The notes under the pieces: generated by a model | The model's input: only the letters and a program-made list of their open reading frames with translations | What the model was told of the DNA's origin: nothing | The model's database searches: none | Shown here: positions 56,072 through 64,000 of the stretch, piece by piece | Layout of the letters: the number at the start of each line of letters is the position of its first letter | How positions within the stretch are numbered: position 1 is the first letter of the stretch | DNA from: an uncultured Lachnospiraceae bacterium | GTDB lineage: Bacteria > Bacillota > Clostridia > Lachnospirales > Lachnospiraceae | DNA: 64,000 nucleotides | Reading direction: 5' to 3' | Assembly: GCA_947594855.1 (NCBI GenBank) | Contig: CANQEL010000001.1 | Span: 62,001 to 126,000, forward strand | Made by a program: the position numbers and the translations under genes

Positions 56072-57610
56072 TCAGATTTCACTCATACCGGTAATAATCC
56101 AATAGCCGTTTATTTTCTCACATGTATACTCATATTTCTGTTTAACTATCCTGTCTGTTTCATCTGCATAATACACTTTTATTTTTTCTTTTGATCTGAT
56201 ATTGACTTCATTTTCATTAATACTTTCTATTGAAGTAAACATATATAGTTTTATTTCTTCGCGTATTCCGCGTTTATGGTAGTTTTCTGCAATTCCGGTC
56301 TGTTGTTCGTACACCTCCGTGCCAACTTTCAGAACCTCGGACATTTTATCAATATTTCCCGTATTAACGGCTTCCGTAAATACTTCTATATAATTTTTGA
56401 AAGCTTCTTCATATGTTGATGCATAAAGAGTTTCATCTGTATCTTCTGTAAGTGTATCATTATATACGTTCTGATACTGTTCACCATTAATTTGTTTTTC
56501 CACGTTTTCATCTTTACTGCCTGATTCAGAATAAGATATATCATTTTGCTCTACGGCAGCCACGGCGCCCATACCCGTACTGCATGTAATTATTACTGCC
56601 GCTGACACTATAACCATCATAGGTATCAGAAGCCACGCCGTATATTGCCTCTTATCACTAATCGCCCGTATTCTTTTTTCCATTTCTTTTCCGCGTTTAC
56701 TCATAGACACCATTGAATAGCAGAAATCTGTCCATCTTGCGTCACCGGCAAGCCTTACAAGCATTTCTCCATAACTGAACCTGTTTTCCTCTCCAATAAG
56801 CGACACAACAGTTTCATCACACGAGAGTTCCGAGTCCCGTTTTGAGAAAGATACCGCAATCCACATAAACGGATTAAACCAGTGAACTGACGCCAGAACC
56901 ATCCTCACCATAGCCAGAATATGATCTTTATGTATGTAATGTATATATTCATGCATTATAATCTGTTCCAGTTCGTCTTCGCTTAATTTCCCTTTACCGG
57001 TATCAGAGACGTACATATGCGGTATATACACTGCAGGTTTTAAAAATCCATACAGGCACGGATTTTTTATACCTTCCGCCGTATAGATTTTTATCCTGCC
57101 CCTACTGCCATACAACCTGCGTTCCTTCTTTATTTTTCCAAGCTTATAGGCATTTGACACGCAAAACATTATAAAAAGCACAACCGTTCCTGCAAGCCAG
57201 CAGCTTTTAACATAAAATTTCCAGTTTATATTTTCCAGATTCAGTAATGAATTCTTTCCGAAAGCAGCGGTATATTTTTCACCGTTTTCTGCAAAAATAC
57301 CAGCCAGACTTATATCAGAAACACTGTCTTCCGTATATACAGATGCATCCTCTCCGCCCGTATATACGTTACCGACATTCTCTATATATCCTTTAGCAGA
57401 CATCTGTGATGAAACCGCTTCCGAAATCATGCGCCCTATATTTACCGGCAAAGGTATCAGATTAACCGGTATCATAAATCTAAGCATTACAACAAGCCAA
57501 AGAACACATATTGCAGAATAACGGATTCTTCCCATAAATATTTTACGAATTCCCAGAATCATAATTACTAACAATGAAGATTCTAAAATCCACTCCAAAA
57601 AAATCTGCAT
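56072..57610 (-). CDS. BlaR1/MecR1-type M56 membrane metalloprotease with an NTF2-like sensor domain
   Basis: Membrane protease of 512 residues. Two N-terminal helices, a third near 140, then the M56 domain with CLYGFLKPAVYIP and the zinc motif QIIMHEYIHYIHKDHI, followed by HWFNPFMWIAVSFSKRDSEL and SCDETVV. A further helix lies at about 325-345. The external C-terminal part (about 395-512) has no penicillin-binding domain; it reads as an NTF2/SnoaL-like module (YEEAFKNYIEVFTEAVNTGN, KINGYWIITGM). It probably senses an envelope signal and cleaves the BlaI-type repressor encoded 34 bases upstream. Confidence 0.85.
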   Translation of the reverse strand: MQIFLEWILESSLLVIMILGIRKIFMGRIRYSAICVLWLVVMLRFMIPVNLIPLPVNIGRMISEAVSSQMSAKGYIENVGNVYTGGEDASVYTEDSVSDISLAGIFAENGEKYTAAFGKNSLLNLENINWKFYVKSCWLAGTVVLFIMFCVSNAYKLGKIKKERRLYGSRGRIKIYTAEGIKNPCLYGFLKPAVYIPHMYVSDTGKGKLSEDELEQIIMHEYIHYIHKDHILAMVRMVLASVHWFNPFMWIAVSFSKRDSELSCDETVVSLIGEENRFSYGEMLVRLAGDARWTDFCYSMVSMSKRGKEMEKRIRAISDKRQYTAWLLIPMMVIVSAAVIITCSTGMGAVAAVEQNDISYSESGSKDENVEKQINGEQYQNVYNDTLTEDTDETLYASTYEEAFKNYIEVFTEAVNTGNIDKMSEVLKVGTEVYEQQTGIAENYHKRGIREEIKLYMFTSIESINENEVNIRSKEKIKVYYADETDRIVKQKYEYTCEKINGYWIITGMSEI

Positions 57611-57644
57611 TATTATCCAGTCTTCCTTTCCTGCTTTATCCCCT

Positions 57645-58037
57645 TTACCGTTTCTTTTCTGTCCTGTCTTCGGCTTTTTTAAGTATTTCCCGTAGTTCCT
57701 CTATATCCTGCTCCGACAAACCATTCTGGTGTATCAGCGTATTCATCATCATGCCGACGCTTCCATTATAAATGCGCTGCAGAAAATTCTTTGTTTCCTG
57801 TACTACCACATCTTCCTTTTTTACATTAGGGAAAAAATATTTTGTTTTTCCGTTCTCTTTATAGCCAATTAAATTCTTCTCGGCCATTCTGCGTACCATT
57901 GTCGCACAGGTACTTTTACTCCAGCCCATCTGTTCATTTAATATATGTACAAGCTGCATAAGAGTAAGGGGATGCTCCTCCCATAAGCAGTTCATAACAT
58001 ACCACTCACTGTTTGTTACATGAATCTCCTGTTTCAC
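57645..58037 (-). CDS. BlaI/MecI-family transcriptional repressor
   Basis: Winged-helix repressor of 130 residues. VTNSEWYVMNCLWEEHPLTL and STCATMVRRMAEKNLIGYKE are typical of BlaI/MecI/CopY proteins, and the C-terminal dimerisation helices follow (GLSEQDIEELREILKKAE). GTG start with GGAGG 5 bases upstream. It is cotranscribed with the M56 protease and reads from a promoter embedded in a long palindrome shared with the divergent acyltransferase gene. Confidence 0.93.
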   Translation of the reverse strand: MKQEIHVTNSEWYVMNCLWEEHPLTLMQLVHILNEQMGWSKSTCATMVRRMAEKNLIGYKENGKTKYFFPNVKKEDVVVQETKNFLQRIYNGSVGMMMNTLIHQNGLSEQDIEELREILKKAEDRTEKKR

Positions 58038-58084
58038 TGCGTCCTCCTTTATAAAACTTTCGCATGTTATTAAAGGTTTGTTTT

Positions 58085-58170
58085 AGTATAATATATGAAG
58101 TTTAACTTGTCAACCAATTTATGGTTGACAAGTTAAACCTTTCCTTTTATAATATGGTTTACAAAGTAAA
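58085..58170. promoter_or_regulatory. Divergent consensus promoters inside a BlaI-type operator region
   Basis: A perfect palindrome (58100-58138: 16-bp arms ending in GGTTGACAAGTTAAAC, 7-base spacer) contains both -35 boxes. Plus strand: TTGACA (58125-58130), 17 bases, TATAAT (58148-58153). Minus strand: TTGACA (58108-58113), 17 bases, TATACT (58085-58090). A second operator-like TTTACAAAGTAAA (58158-58170) covers the plus-strand start point. One repressor could close both directions at once. Confidence 0.8.
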
Positions 58171-58191
58171 TCTATTATTGAGGTGAACCAT

Positions 58192-59172
58192 ATGAAAGAT
58201 AACAGCACGGCATATAAAAGCAAAGGAATAGATGTATTGCGTGGAATAAGCATTATCGGAATAGTCCTGTATCATATTTTCCCCGATATATTTCCCGGCG
58301 GTTTTCTTGGGGTTATTATGTTTTTTGTCCTGTCCGGATATCTGATGTTTACAACGTGCATAGAACGGATTGAAAATAATTCCTTCAGCATTATCAATTA
58401 TTATAAAAAACGCGCATTAAAAATTTATCCTCCGCTCTTTATTATGGTCGTTTGCGTATGCTGTTACCTGACTCTGACCGATATAAATAAATTAAGCGGT
58501 ATACGTACTGAAATACTAAGTATTTTCGGCGGATACAATAACTGGTGGCAGATATGGCAGGACGCTTCTTATTTTTCACGTTTTACTGACGCTTCCTGTT
58601 TTACACATCTTTGGTTTCTGTCACTAGAAATTCAGTTTTACATATTATGGCCTTTTATTTTAATCCTGTATTATAAATTGTACCAGATGTCAAACAGTAA
58701 AATAACATGTTTTATATTTCCTGTCCTTGCAATTATATCTGCATTAATAATGTTACGTTTATATATTCCCGGCGAAGAACCCACACGGGTATATTACGGT
58801 ACTGATACAATGTCGTTTTCACTGTTTACCGGAATGTTTCTGGGCGCATTGCGGAAATATTATAATAAGATACGCTGCCCTGCAGATAAAATAACTTTTT
58901 TTACTGTTCTTTCGGTCTCGGCAGCCGTTATATTTATTCTGTTTATAACTGTTTACGGCCGTTTAAGCCTGCTCTACCGGGGAGGAATGTTTATAATAAG
59001 CATATTTTTTGCATTTATATTAAACATTATGGAAAATAACGGAAACCTGCTTTACAGCATACCAGGCATTAATATACTGTCCGCTATTGGAAAGAAAAGC
59101 TATATAATATATCTGTGGCACTACCCGGTTATAATTATTGTATTAAACTATCTGAAAGGGAGATATTTATGA
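58192..59172 (+). CDS. Acyltransferase-3 family membrane O-acetyltransferase
   Basis: Polytopic membrane enzyme of 326 residues with about ten helices. IDVLRGISIIGIVLYHIFPD carries the conserved Arg and His of acyltransferase-3 (OafA/OatA) proteins, followed by GVIMFFVLSGYLMF and HLWFLSLEIQFYILWP. GAGGTG 6 bases upstream sets the start at 58192. The gene for an SGNH protein overlaps it by 4 bases, so the two together resemble a split OatA peptidoglycan O-acetyltransferase. Confidence 0.88.
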   Translation: MKDNSTAYKSKGIDVLRGISIIGIVLYHIFPDIFPGGFLGVIMFFVLSGYLMFTTCIERIENNSFSIINYYKKRALKIYPPLFIMVVCVCCYLTLTDINKLSGIRTEILSIFGGYNNWWQIWQDASYFSRFTDASCFTHLWFLSLEIQFYILWPFILILYYKLYQMSNSKITCFIFPVLAIISALIMLRLYIPGEEPTRVYYGTDTMSFSLFTGMFLGALRKYYNKIRCPADKITFFTVLSVSAAVIFILFITVYGRLSLLYRGGMFIISIFFAFILNIMENNGNLLYSIPGINILSAIGKKSYIIYLWHYPVIIIVLNYLKGRYL

Positions 59173-59891
59173 AGAAATTGAAAATGTATATTAAAATAAT
59201 ATTAGTGATTTTATGCACTGTTATAGGAGTATATGGGGTATTTACCGCACCGCCTTCAGAACAATCTGAACTGCAATCTGAGCTTAGGCACAATGCTCAT
59301 GTGTTAAAACAGGCGGCTTCCACTCCTTATATAAATCCCACGCCGGTTAATACGTCAGATATTCCTTCCCCCACCCGGCTAAAAGAGCAGAATAATTCCG
59401 GCATAATATCAGTTATTGGCGATTCAGTATTTCTAGGAGCAGCGCCTGCATTTCAGAAAATCAGGAAAAATGCGGTTATTGATGCAAAAGTATCGCGTCA
59501 GGTATATCAGGCTGCCGATATTGCAAAGAAAATGAAAAAAAAGGGCAGACTTGGAAATATAGTTATTATTTCACTTGGAACCAACGGACCGTTTAACCCT
59601 GCAACCGGACAGTCGCTGATTGATTCCCTGGGTTCTGACAGAACCATATACTGGATTAATGTATACGGCAGGAATCTCGATATTCAAAAAAGCGTAAATA
59701 AAACCATTAAAAAACTTGCAAAGAAAAACAGCAATGTACATATTATCCCATGGGCCAAAGAAGGCAGAAAACACTCCGACTGGTTCTATCAGGATGGAAT
59801 ACATTTAAACGCCAAAGGGCAGAACGGATTTGCAAAATTTATTTCAGATAATATAAAAGATGGCAGTTTTTCTTCACTTGAAAATTCCTAA
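59169..59891 (+). CDS. Membrane-anchored SGNH-domain protein (OatA-like extracytoplasmic acetyltransferase half)
   Basis: About 240 residues. One N-terminal helix (about 7-27), a short Pro/Thr region, then an SGNH domain: nucleophile in SVIGDSVFLGA, IVIISLGTNGPFNP (Asn) and the Asp/His pair in QDGIHLNAKGQ. This matches the C-terminal domain of OatA-type proteins. AAAGGGAG and the ATGA overlap with the upstream stop indicate translational coupling. Likely role: the acetyl group exported by the acyltransferase-3 partner is placed on muramic acid, conferring lysozyme resistance (inference). Confidence 0.82.
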   Translation: MKKLKMYIKIILVILCTVIGVYGVFTAPPSEQSELQSELRHNAHVLKQAASTPYINPTPVNTSDIPSPTRLKEQNNSGIISVIGDSVFLGAAPAFQKIRKNAVIDAKVSRQVYQAADIAKKMKKKGRLGNIVIISLGTNGPFNPATGQSLIDSLGSDRTIYWINVYGRNLDIQKSVNKTIKKLAKKNSNVHIIPWAKEGRKHSDWFYQDGIHLNAKGQNGFAKFISDNIKDGSFSSLENS

Positions 59892-59945
59892 TAAGTATGT
59901 TAAATTTAAGTTAACTATTCGAAGAAAGATTTTTCGGAACACATA

Positions 59946-59974
59946 TTGCAAACTTTTTCTGCATATGCTATAAT
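59946..59974 (+). promoter_or_regulatory. Promoter of the antisense RNA (RNA II-like)
   Basis: TTGCAA (59946-59951), 17 bases, TATAAT (59969-59974). No ORF follows before the terminator at 60031. Confidence 0.75.
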
Positions 59975-59980
59975 TGCCAT

Positions 59981-60060
59981 TAGGCTAAAGAGATACAAAG
60001 ATATTTCCATGTCGGATGACTAAACAAACGAAAACCCCGGAGTTGCCGCTCCGGGGTTTT
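59981..60060 (+). ncRNA. Putative antitoxin small RNA, par RNA II-like
   Basis: An expected transcript of about 80 nt from the 59946-59974 promoter to the bidirectional terminator. Its segment 59988-60020 (AAGAGATACAAAG, ATATTTCCATGTCGGATGAC) nearly repeats the plus-strand sequence at 60173-60203 (AAGAGAAACAAG, TATTTCCAAGCCGGACACC), so the RNA can pair with the toxin mRNA over the ribosome site and first codons. This is the convergent arrangement of the plasmid par/Fst locus. Confidence 0.65.
60031..60060. terminator. Bidirectional terminator shared by toxin mRNA and antisense RNA
   Basis: AAAACCCCGGAG, 6 bases, CTCCGGGGTTTT: a perfect stem with A and T tracts on both sides. Confidence 0.85.
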
Positions 60061-60106
60061 CTATTCCATTTTTATATGGCGGCTTAGACCATAGGCTGGT
60101 TACCGA

Positions 60107-60193
60107 CTACTTATCGCTGTCCAACCATTTGCATACGAGATGGCTAATCACGCCTGCCGCGACTGCGATAATAAGAGAAACAAGTATTTCCAA
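60107..60193 (-). CDS. Fst-like type I toxin peptide (28 residues)
   Basis: A TTG-initiated ORF with a strong AAGGAGGTG site 6 bases upstream. The peptide starts MEILVSLIIAVAAG, continues as one membrane helix, and ends KWLDSDK. The hydrophobic core plus a C-terminal WLD and charged tail matches the Fst/Ldr class of membrane-damaging peptides. It is too short for routine gene calling. Promoter, antisense RNA and shared terminator are all present. It probably kills or stalls the cell if the antisense RNA is lost. Confidence 0.7.
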   Translation of the reverse strand: MEILVSLIIAVAAGVISHLVCKWLDSDK

Positions 60194-60241
60194 GCCGGAC
60201 ACCTCCTTCCTGTCACCAGTTTTGGAGGCGGTAACGCAGTT

Positions 60242-60250
60242 ATTATATCA
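60242..60250 (-). promoter_or_regulatory. Extended -10 promoter of the toxin mRNA
   Basis: TGATATAAT on the minus strand, TATAAT at 60242-60247, with a poor -35 (TAGATT at 17 or TTGTAG at 20 bases). It gives a leader of about 40 nt before the TTG codon. Confidence 0.6.
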
Positions 60251-60355
60251 CACCATTTTTTACAAATCTACAAATTTCTACAACCAGTCAGCCTTGGTTT
60301 TGCCATAAGATGAAGACCAGTTACCCGACCTGTACCGAGCATTGCCGAATAATAG

Positions 60356-60398
60356 AAAAAAAGTACCGTAACCTTTAAAGATTACGGTACTTTTTTCT
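60356..60398. terminator. Terminator after the GGGtGRT gene
   Basis: AAAAAAGTACCGTAA, loop, TTACGGTACTTTTTT: symmetrical tracts allow function on both strands. Confidence 0.85.
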
Positions 60399-60412
60399 AT
60401 TCACAAATTATC

Positions 60413-61432
60413 TTAGAACTTACCTGCTTTAGCTGCTTCCTCAATGCTTACGGCAACAGCAACGGTCATACCAACCATTGGGTTGTTTCCTGCGCCTATA
60501 AGACCCATCATTTCAACGTGAGCCGGTACAGACGAAGAACCTGCAAACTGCGCGTCGCTGTGCATACGTCCCATAGTATCTGTCATACCATATGAAGCAG
60601 GGCCCGCTGCCATGTTATCAGGATGAAGCGTACGGCCTGTACCGCCGCCTGAAGCAACTGAGAAATATTTCTTGCCTTTCTCGTTACATTCTTTTTTATA
60701 TGTACCTGCAACCGGATGCTGGAAACGTGTAGGGTTAGTTGAGTTTCCTGTTATGGATACGTCAACGCCTTCCTTCCACATTATAGCAACTCCTTCACAT
60801 ACATCATTAGCTCCATAGCAGTTTACTTTTGCACGAGGGCTGTCCGCATCTTTGGAGTAGCATTTGCGGAATACTTCTTTTACCTCATTGGTATATGGAT
60901 CATATTCAGTTTCAACAAAGGTAAATCCGTTAATACGTGATATAATCTGCGCAGCATCTTTTCCAAGTCCGTTAAGTATAACCCTGAGAGGCTTTTTACG
61001 TACCTTGTTAGCTTTCTCTGCTATACCGATTGCTCCTTCTGCTGCGGCAAATGATTCATGTCCTGCAAGGAAGCAGAAACATTCCGTATCTTCTTCAAGA
61101 AGCATTTTACCAAGGTTTCCATGTCCCAGTCCAACTTTACGTGTATCTGCTACTGAACCCGGAATACAGAAAGCCTGAAGGCCTTCACCTATTGCGGCTG
61201 CTGCATCTGCTGCTCTTTTGCATCCTTTTTTGATTGCGATTGCAGCTCCTACGGTATAAGCCCAGCATGCATTTTCAAAACATATAGGCTGTATTCCCTT
61301 TACCATATCATATACATTAAGTCCTGCATCCTTTGTAATTTTCTCAGCCTCTTCTATGGAAGAGATACCGTAATCACCTAATACTTTATTAATCTGGTCA
61401 ATTCTTCTTTCATATGATTCAAATAAAGCCAT
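60413..61432 (-). CDS. GGGtGRT family protein
   Basis: Cytoplasmic protein of 339 residues with the name-giving motif in SVASGGGTGRTLHPDN. Other conserved features: ICFENACWAYTVGAA, GLGHGNLGKML, FLAGHESFAAAEGAIG, GNSTNPTRFQHPVAGT and GAGNNPMVGMTVA. Function is unknown. It is regularly found next to a NifU-like scaffold gene in anaerobes, as here (18-base gap), which suggests a joint metal-cluster role. Many Cys residues are present (for example PICFENACW, ECFCFL). Confidence 0.93.
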   Translation of the reverse strand: MALFESYERRIDQINKVLGDYGISSIEEAEKITKDAGLNVYDMVKGIQPICFENACWAYTVGAAIAIKKGCKRAADAAAAIGEGLQAFCIPGSVADTRKVGLGHGNLGKMLLEEDTECFCFLAGHESFAAAEGAIGIAEKANKVRKKPLRVILNGLGKDAAQIISRINGFTFVETEYDPYTNEVKEVFRKCYSKDADSPRAKVNCYGANDVCEGVAIMWKEGVDVSITGNSTNPTRFQHPVAGTYKKECNEKGKKYFSVASGGGTGRTLHPDNMAAGPASYGMTDTMGRMHSDAQFAGSSSVPAHVEMMGLIGAGNNPMVGMTVAVAVSIEEAAKAGKF

Positions 61433-61450
61433 TTTTTCTCTCCTCCTTAA

Positions 61451-62155
61451 TTATTTAATCTCTTCATCTGTTCTTGGGTCGATAATCTTAACTGCATCAG
61501 CAACTCTTCCGTACTGTCCGCTTGCTTTCTCATAAGCGGTGTTAGGATCGTCGCCCTTCTTGATGAAGTCAGTCATCTTTCCAAGGCTGACAAACTTATA
61601 ACCGATAATTTCATTATCCTCGTCAAGAGCAATACCTGTTACATAACCTTCTGCCATCTCAAGATAACGGGGTCCCTTTGCTTTAGTACCATACATTGTA
61701 CCTACCTGTGAACGGAGGCCCTTTCCAAGATCTTCAAGACCTGCGCCAACTGCAAGACCATTTTCTGAAAATGCTGACTGGCTTCTTCCGTATACAATCT
61801 GCAGGAACAATTCCCTCATTGCAGTATTTATTGCATCACATACAAGGTCAGTATTAAGAGCTTCGAGAACTGTTCTTCCCGGAAGTATCTCTGACGCCAT
61901 GGCTGCAGAATGAGTCATTCCTGAACATCCTATAGTCTCAACAAGCGCCTCTTCAATGATACCTTCTTTTACATTTAATGTGAGCTTACATGCACCCTGC
62001 TGTGGAGCGCACCAGCCAATTCCATGTGTAAAACCTGAAATGTCTTTAACATCTTTTGCTTTTACCCATTTTGCCTCTTCCGGAATCGGGGCACATCCAT
62101 GTGAAACGCCCTGAGCAACCGGACACATTTCTTCTACTTCTTTTGAATAAATCAT
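61451..62155 (-). CDS. NifU/IscU-like Fe-S scaffold-type protein
   Basis: Cytoplasmic protein of 234 residues. Cys ligands appear in VSHGCAPIPEEA, GIGWCAPQQGACKL, and ETIGCSGMTHSAAMASEI, the last resembling the IscU/NifU scaffold segment, and NTDLVCDAINTAMREL. AAAGGAG 7 bases upstream sets the start at 62155, so it does not overlap the upstream gene. It forms a two-gene unit with the GGGtGRT protein, probably assembling or repairing a cluster. Confidence 0.85.
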   Translation of the reverse strand: MIYSKEVEEMCPVAQGVSHGCAPIPEEAKWVKAKDVKDISGFTHGIGWCAPQQGACKLTLNVKEGIIEEALVETIGCSGMTHSAAMASEILPGRTVLEALNTDLVCDAINTAMRELFLQIVYGRSQSAFSENGLAVGAGLEDLGKGLRSQVGTMYGTKAKGPRYLEMAEGYVTGIALDEDNEIIGYKFVSLGKMTDFIKKGDDPNTAYEKASGQYGRVADAVKIIDPRTDEEIK

Positions 62156-62204
62156 GTTGAAACTCCTTTCATAATTATCATATAATATAGACTTTTCAAA
62201 TCTA

Positions 62205-64000
62205 TTAAAGAATACAATATCCAGCATATTTTGTCAACGGCAGTGTTATACATATCACACACATCTGCAATATTAATGCAATTATAAAAATAATTAACCA
62301 CTCCATGTCTGTGGTAACAGGTCTTTCCGCTGTGTTATATACATAAAACATTAACGAATCATTCTTTTTCCTTCTATTTACATATAACTGTGTATTACGG
62401 TATGGATGCATTTTAACTCCTTTTATGACCATCGGACTCATGCTGTCGGTTATACCGCCTCCGCCCTCTATACGCAGCGTATAAACTCCCTCTTCATAAC
62501 TTCCGCCATTTTTACCGCAATCCATATAATACCATCCTTCATTATCAATATCATTTATTCCTGCGGTTACAGACTCCAGACAGTTTTCTTTGCCATATAA
62601 AGATATGTGGAAGCTTCCATCCCCTCCTTTTATACCCTTTGTCCTGAAACGCACCGTAATCATATTAAACGGCCTGTAAGTTTTAAATTCCTGCTCAACA
62701 TATTTATTATTGCTTACGATATTATTAATACTTTTAAGCCTCGTTGCAGGTTTAAAATATGAGTAATCTTTAACCGTATGATTTACATCAGTAAAATATC
62801 CCTTCTGCGCAACGGCAAGTATGTCTCCGGTAATAAATATCACAGCCAGGCCCAATATCGCAGCGGGCTTTTTAATTACCGGCATAATAACGTTTTTGCA
62901 GCAATCGAATCCGCTCTCCATCATAAGTACAAGAACCGGTATAAAACATATGTTATGTTTTCTGTTCGTCTCCCAGCACATTAGAAAAACCATAATTCCC
63001 AAAAGAGTTAGTATAACCGGTTCCAGCCTGCAGCAGTCCTTCATAAAAATCATGCGCACAATTAATATAAATGCCATAAAAAGCTCTGCTATACGGAATA
63101 TCTGGCAGTAAAACATTAACCATCCATTTTTGTTCCCATATATATGCTCATAAACTTCCGTATACTTTACGGCGCTGGAATGGTGTGCATCAAAACTGTC
63201 CGTACCAATACTCCACAGTTCACTGATTTTTATCTTTGCAAGAGATATCATTCCGGTTACTCCAAGATTTCCTGCCCTTTCTTTTATTACTTTCATATTA
63301 GCTTTTATCTTTTCTGATTTCTCCGGAAAACTTTTAGTATAACGCACATCTCCACTATTTACCTCGCCTTTATCCTTAAGTCCCATCATAACCCAGTGTG
63401 TTGCCGGAAAACCTCCTGTATTATCAGGATTTGCGAGATGCATTTTAATAAACTTACCGCCGCATAATAAAAGAATTACTATAACAGACAGAATTCCCGC
63501 AGTATATGCAAAGAACCTTAATGATACTTTTTTCAGAAACATATATATGACAACGGCAGTTAACGCAATAGCCGTCGTCGGTCTTATAAGCGTTCCGGTA
63601 ACAGAAAAGAAAATTAACCCCACACTATATAATATATGCCCTTTTCTTCCGGTATTTTCTTTCATAAGGCAGATTCCGCAGTATAATACCCCGGTTATAA
63701 AGGGCATACTGAACGTATTCGTATAGGGAAAGCTTACAAAAAGATATGTTGTAGGACATAACGCAAGAAGAAACAACACCCCAAGAGCACGTTTTCTGCC
63801 AAATAATGCATCTGTTATTTTAAAGCAGCCAAACACTGAAAAATCAATACATACTATATTTAAAAGAACTGCAGAATAAAAATAATCCATTCCCGTATGT
63901 CTTGTAATACGGAAATAATAGTACATAAGAATAGTAAAAAAATGATTATTGGTATATCTTGCAAAATAAGCCATATTGTTATCAATCAGTCCATGATGGT
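62205..64000 (-). CDS. Polytopic GT-C-type glycosyltransferase-like membrane protein (5' end outside the window)
   Basis: At least 598 residues; the frame stays open through the window edge (HHGLIDNNMAYFARYTNNHF), so the ATG at 63974 is probably internal. About ten or eleven transmembrane helices (to about 390) with TTYLFVSFPYTNTFSMPF and FSVTGTLIRPTTAIAL, as in dolichol-/polyprenyl-phosphate sugar-dependent mannosyltransferase-like proteins. A soluble beta-rich domain (about 425-545) precedes a final helix. The donor and acceptor are not identifiable. It ends 49 bases upstream of the Fe-S gene. Confidence 0.72.
   Translation of the reverse strand, partial: HHGLIDNNMAYFARYTNNHFFTILMYYYFRITRHTGMDYFYSAVLLNIVCIDFSVFGCFKITDALFGRKRALGVLFLLALCPTTYLFVSFPYTNTFSMPFITGVLYCGICLMKENTGRKGHILYSVGLIFFSVTGTLIRPTTAIALTAVVIYMFLKKVSLRFFAYTAGILSVIVILLLCGGKFIKMHLANPDNTGGFPATHWVMMGLKDKGEVNSGDVRYTKSFPEKSEKIKANMKVIKERAGNLGVTGMISLAKIKISELWSIGTDSFDAHHSSAVKYTEVYEHIYGNKNGWLMFYCQIFRIAELFMAFILIVRMIFMKDCCRLEPVILTLLGIMVFLMCWETNRKHNICFIPVLVLMMESGFDCCKNVIMPVIKKPAAILGLAVIFITGDILAVAQKGYFTDVNHTVKDYSYFKPATRLKSINNIVSNNKYVEQEFKTYRPFNMITVRFRTKGIKGGDGSFHISLYGKENCLESVTAGINDIDNEGWYYMDCGKNGGSYEEGVYTLRIEGGGGITDSMSPMVIKGVKMHPYRNTQLYVNRRKKNDSLMFYVYNTAERPVTTDMEWLIIFIIALILQMCVICITLPLTKYAGYCIL

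Noticed and set aside
56072-57610. True beta-lactam sensor BlaR1
   Set aside because: The external domain lacks SxxK and KTG motifs of penicillin-binding sensors, so beta-lactam sensing is not supported.

Overview
AT-rich DNA from an anaerobic, spore-lineage Firmicute, most likely a Lachnospiraceae-type gut Clostridium. The evidence is a spo0A, an oxygen-sensitive class III ribonucleotide reductase (nrdDG), the GGGtGRT/NifU-like pair, strong AGGAGG ribosome binding sites, and a large secretome built from Big2, Fn3, ChW, CHAP and M23 modules. No tRNA, rRNA, CRISPR array, integrase or intact IS was found. Almost all large genes lie on the minus strand.

Layout. 1-6.6 kb: glycan use (secreted GH59-like galactosidase, GH31 alpha-glycosidase, divergent AraC regulator). 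6.6-11.2 kb: a small promoter-driven ORF of unknown nature, a YczE-type membrane protein, a secreted beta-helix protein and a surface 5'-nucleotidase. 11.4-22.6 kb: four consecutive large secreted cell-wall hydrolases (M23, NlpC/CHAP-like, ChW-CHAP, CHAP) plus a lipoprotein. 22.8-26.2 kb: a LytTR response regulator converging on three genes that look like a histidine kinase split into separate polypeptides. 26.5-31.3 kb: central carbon (tpiA, pgk, gap, glgA). 31.4-33.6 kb: spo0A, then a pair of inverted long hairpin elements flanking a small frameshifted ORF, then dut. 33.6-40.5 kb: nrdG, nrdD, a sigma-like protein without region 4, ilvC, ilvN and a secreted SASA esterase. 40.5-44.3 kb: purL. 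44.4-52.8 kb: the priming and control end of an exopolysaccharide locus (CpsE, CpsD, Wzz, CpsB) joined to a sortase, a possible sortase substrate and Big2 surface proteins. 52.9-59.9 kb: a large surface protein, acpP, and a BlaR1/BlaI-type module divergent from a two-gene OatA-like O-acetyltransferase. 59.9-60.3 kb: a compact Fst/par-like type I toxin-antitoxin locus. 60.4-64 kb: the GGGtGRT protein, its Fe-S scaffold-like partner and a truncated polytopic glycosyltransferase-like protein.

Functional themes. Much of the window concerns the cell envelope: hydrolases that remodel the wall, surface proteins with a shared basic C-terminal Fn3 module, an EPS priming module, a sortase, and a BlaIR-like sensor next to a predicted peptidoglycan O-acetyltransferase. 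The least conventional items are (1) the split kinase at 23.5-26.2 kb, where the ATPase subunit lacks the phosphoacceptor His and two membrane subunits have the His but no ATPase; (2) the unannotated type I toxin-antitoxin locus; and (3) two families of intergenic hairpins whose copy-specific arms remain self-complementary. Functional statements come from family knowledge and reading by eye; no search was run.
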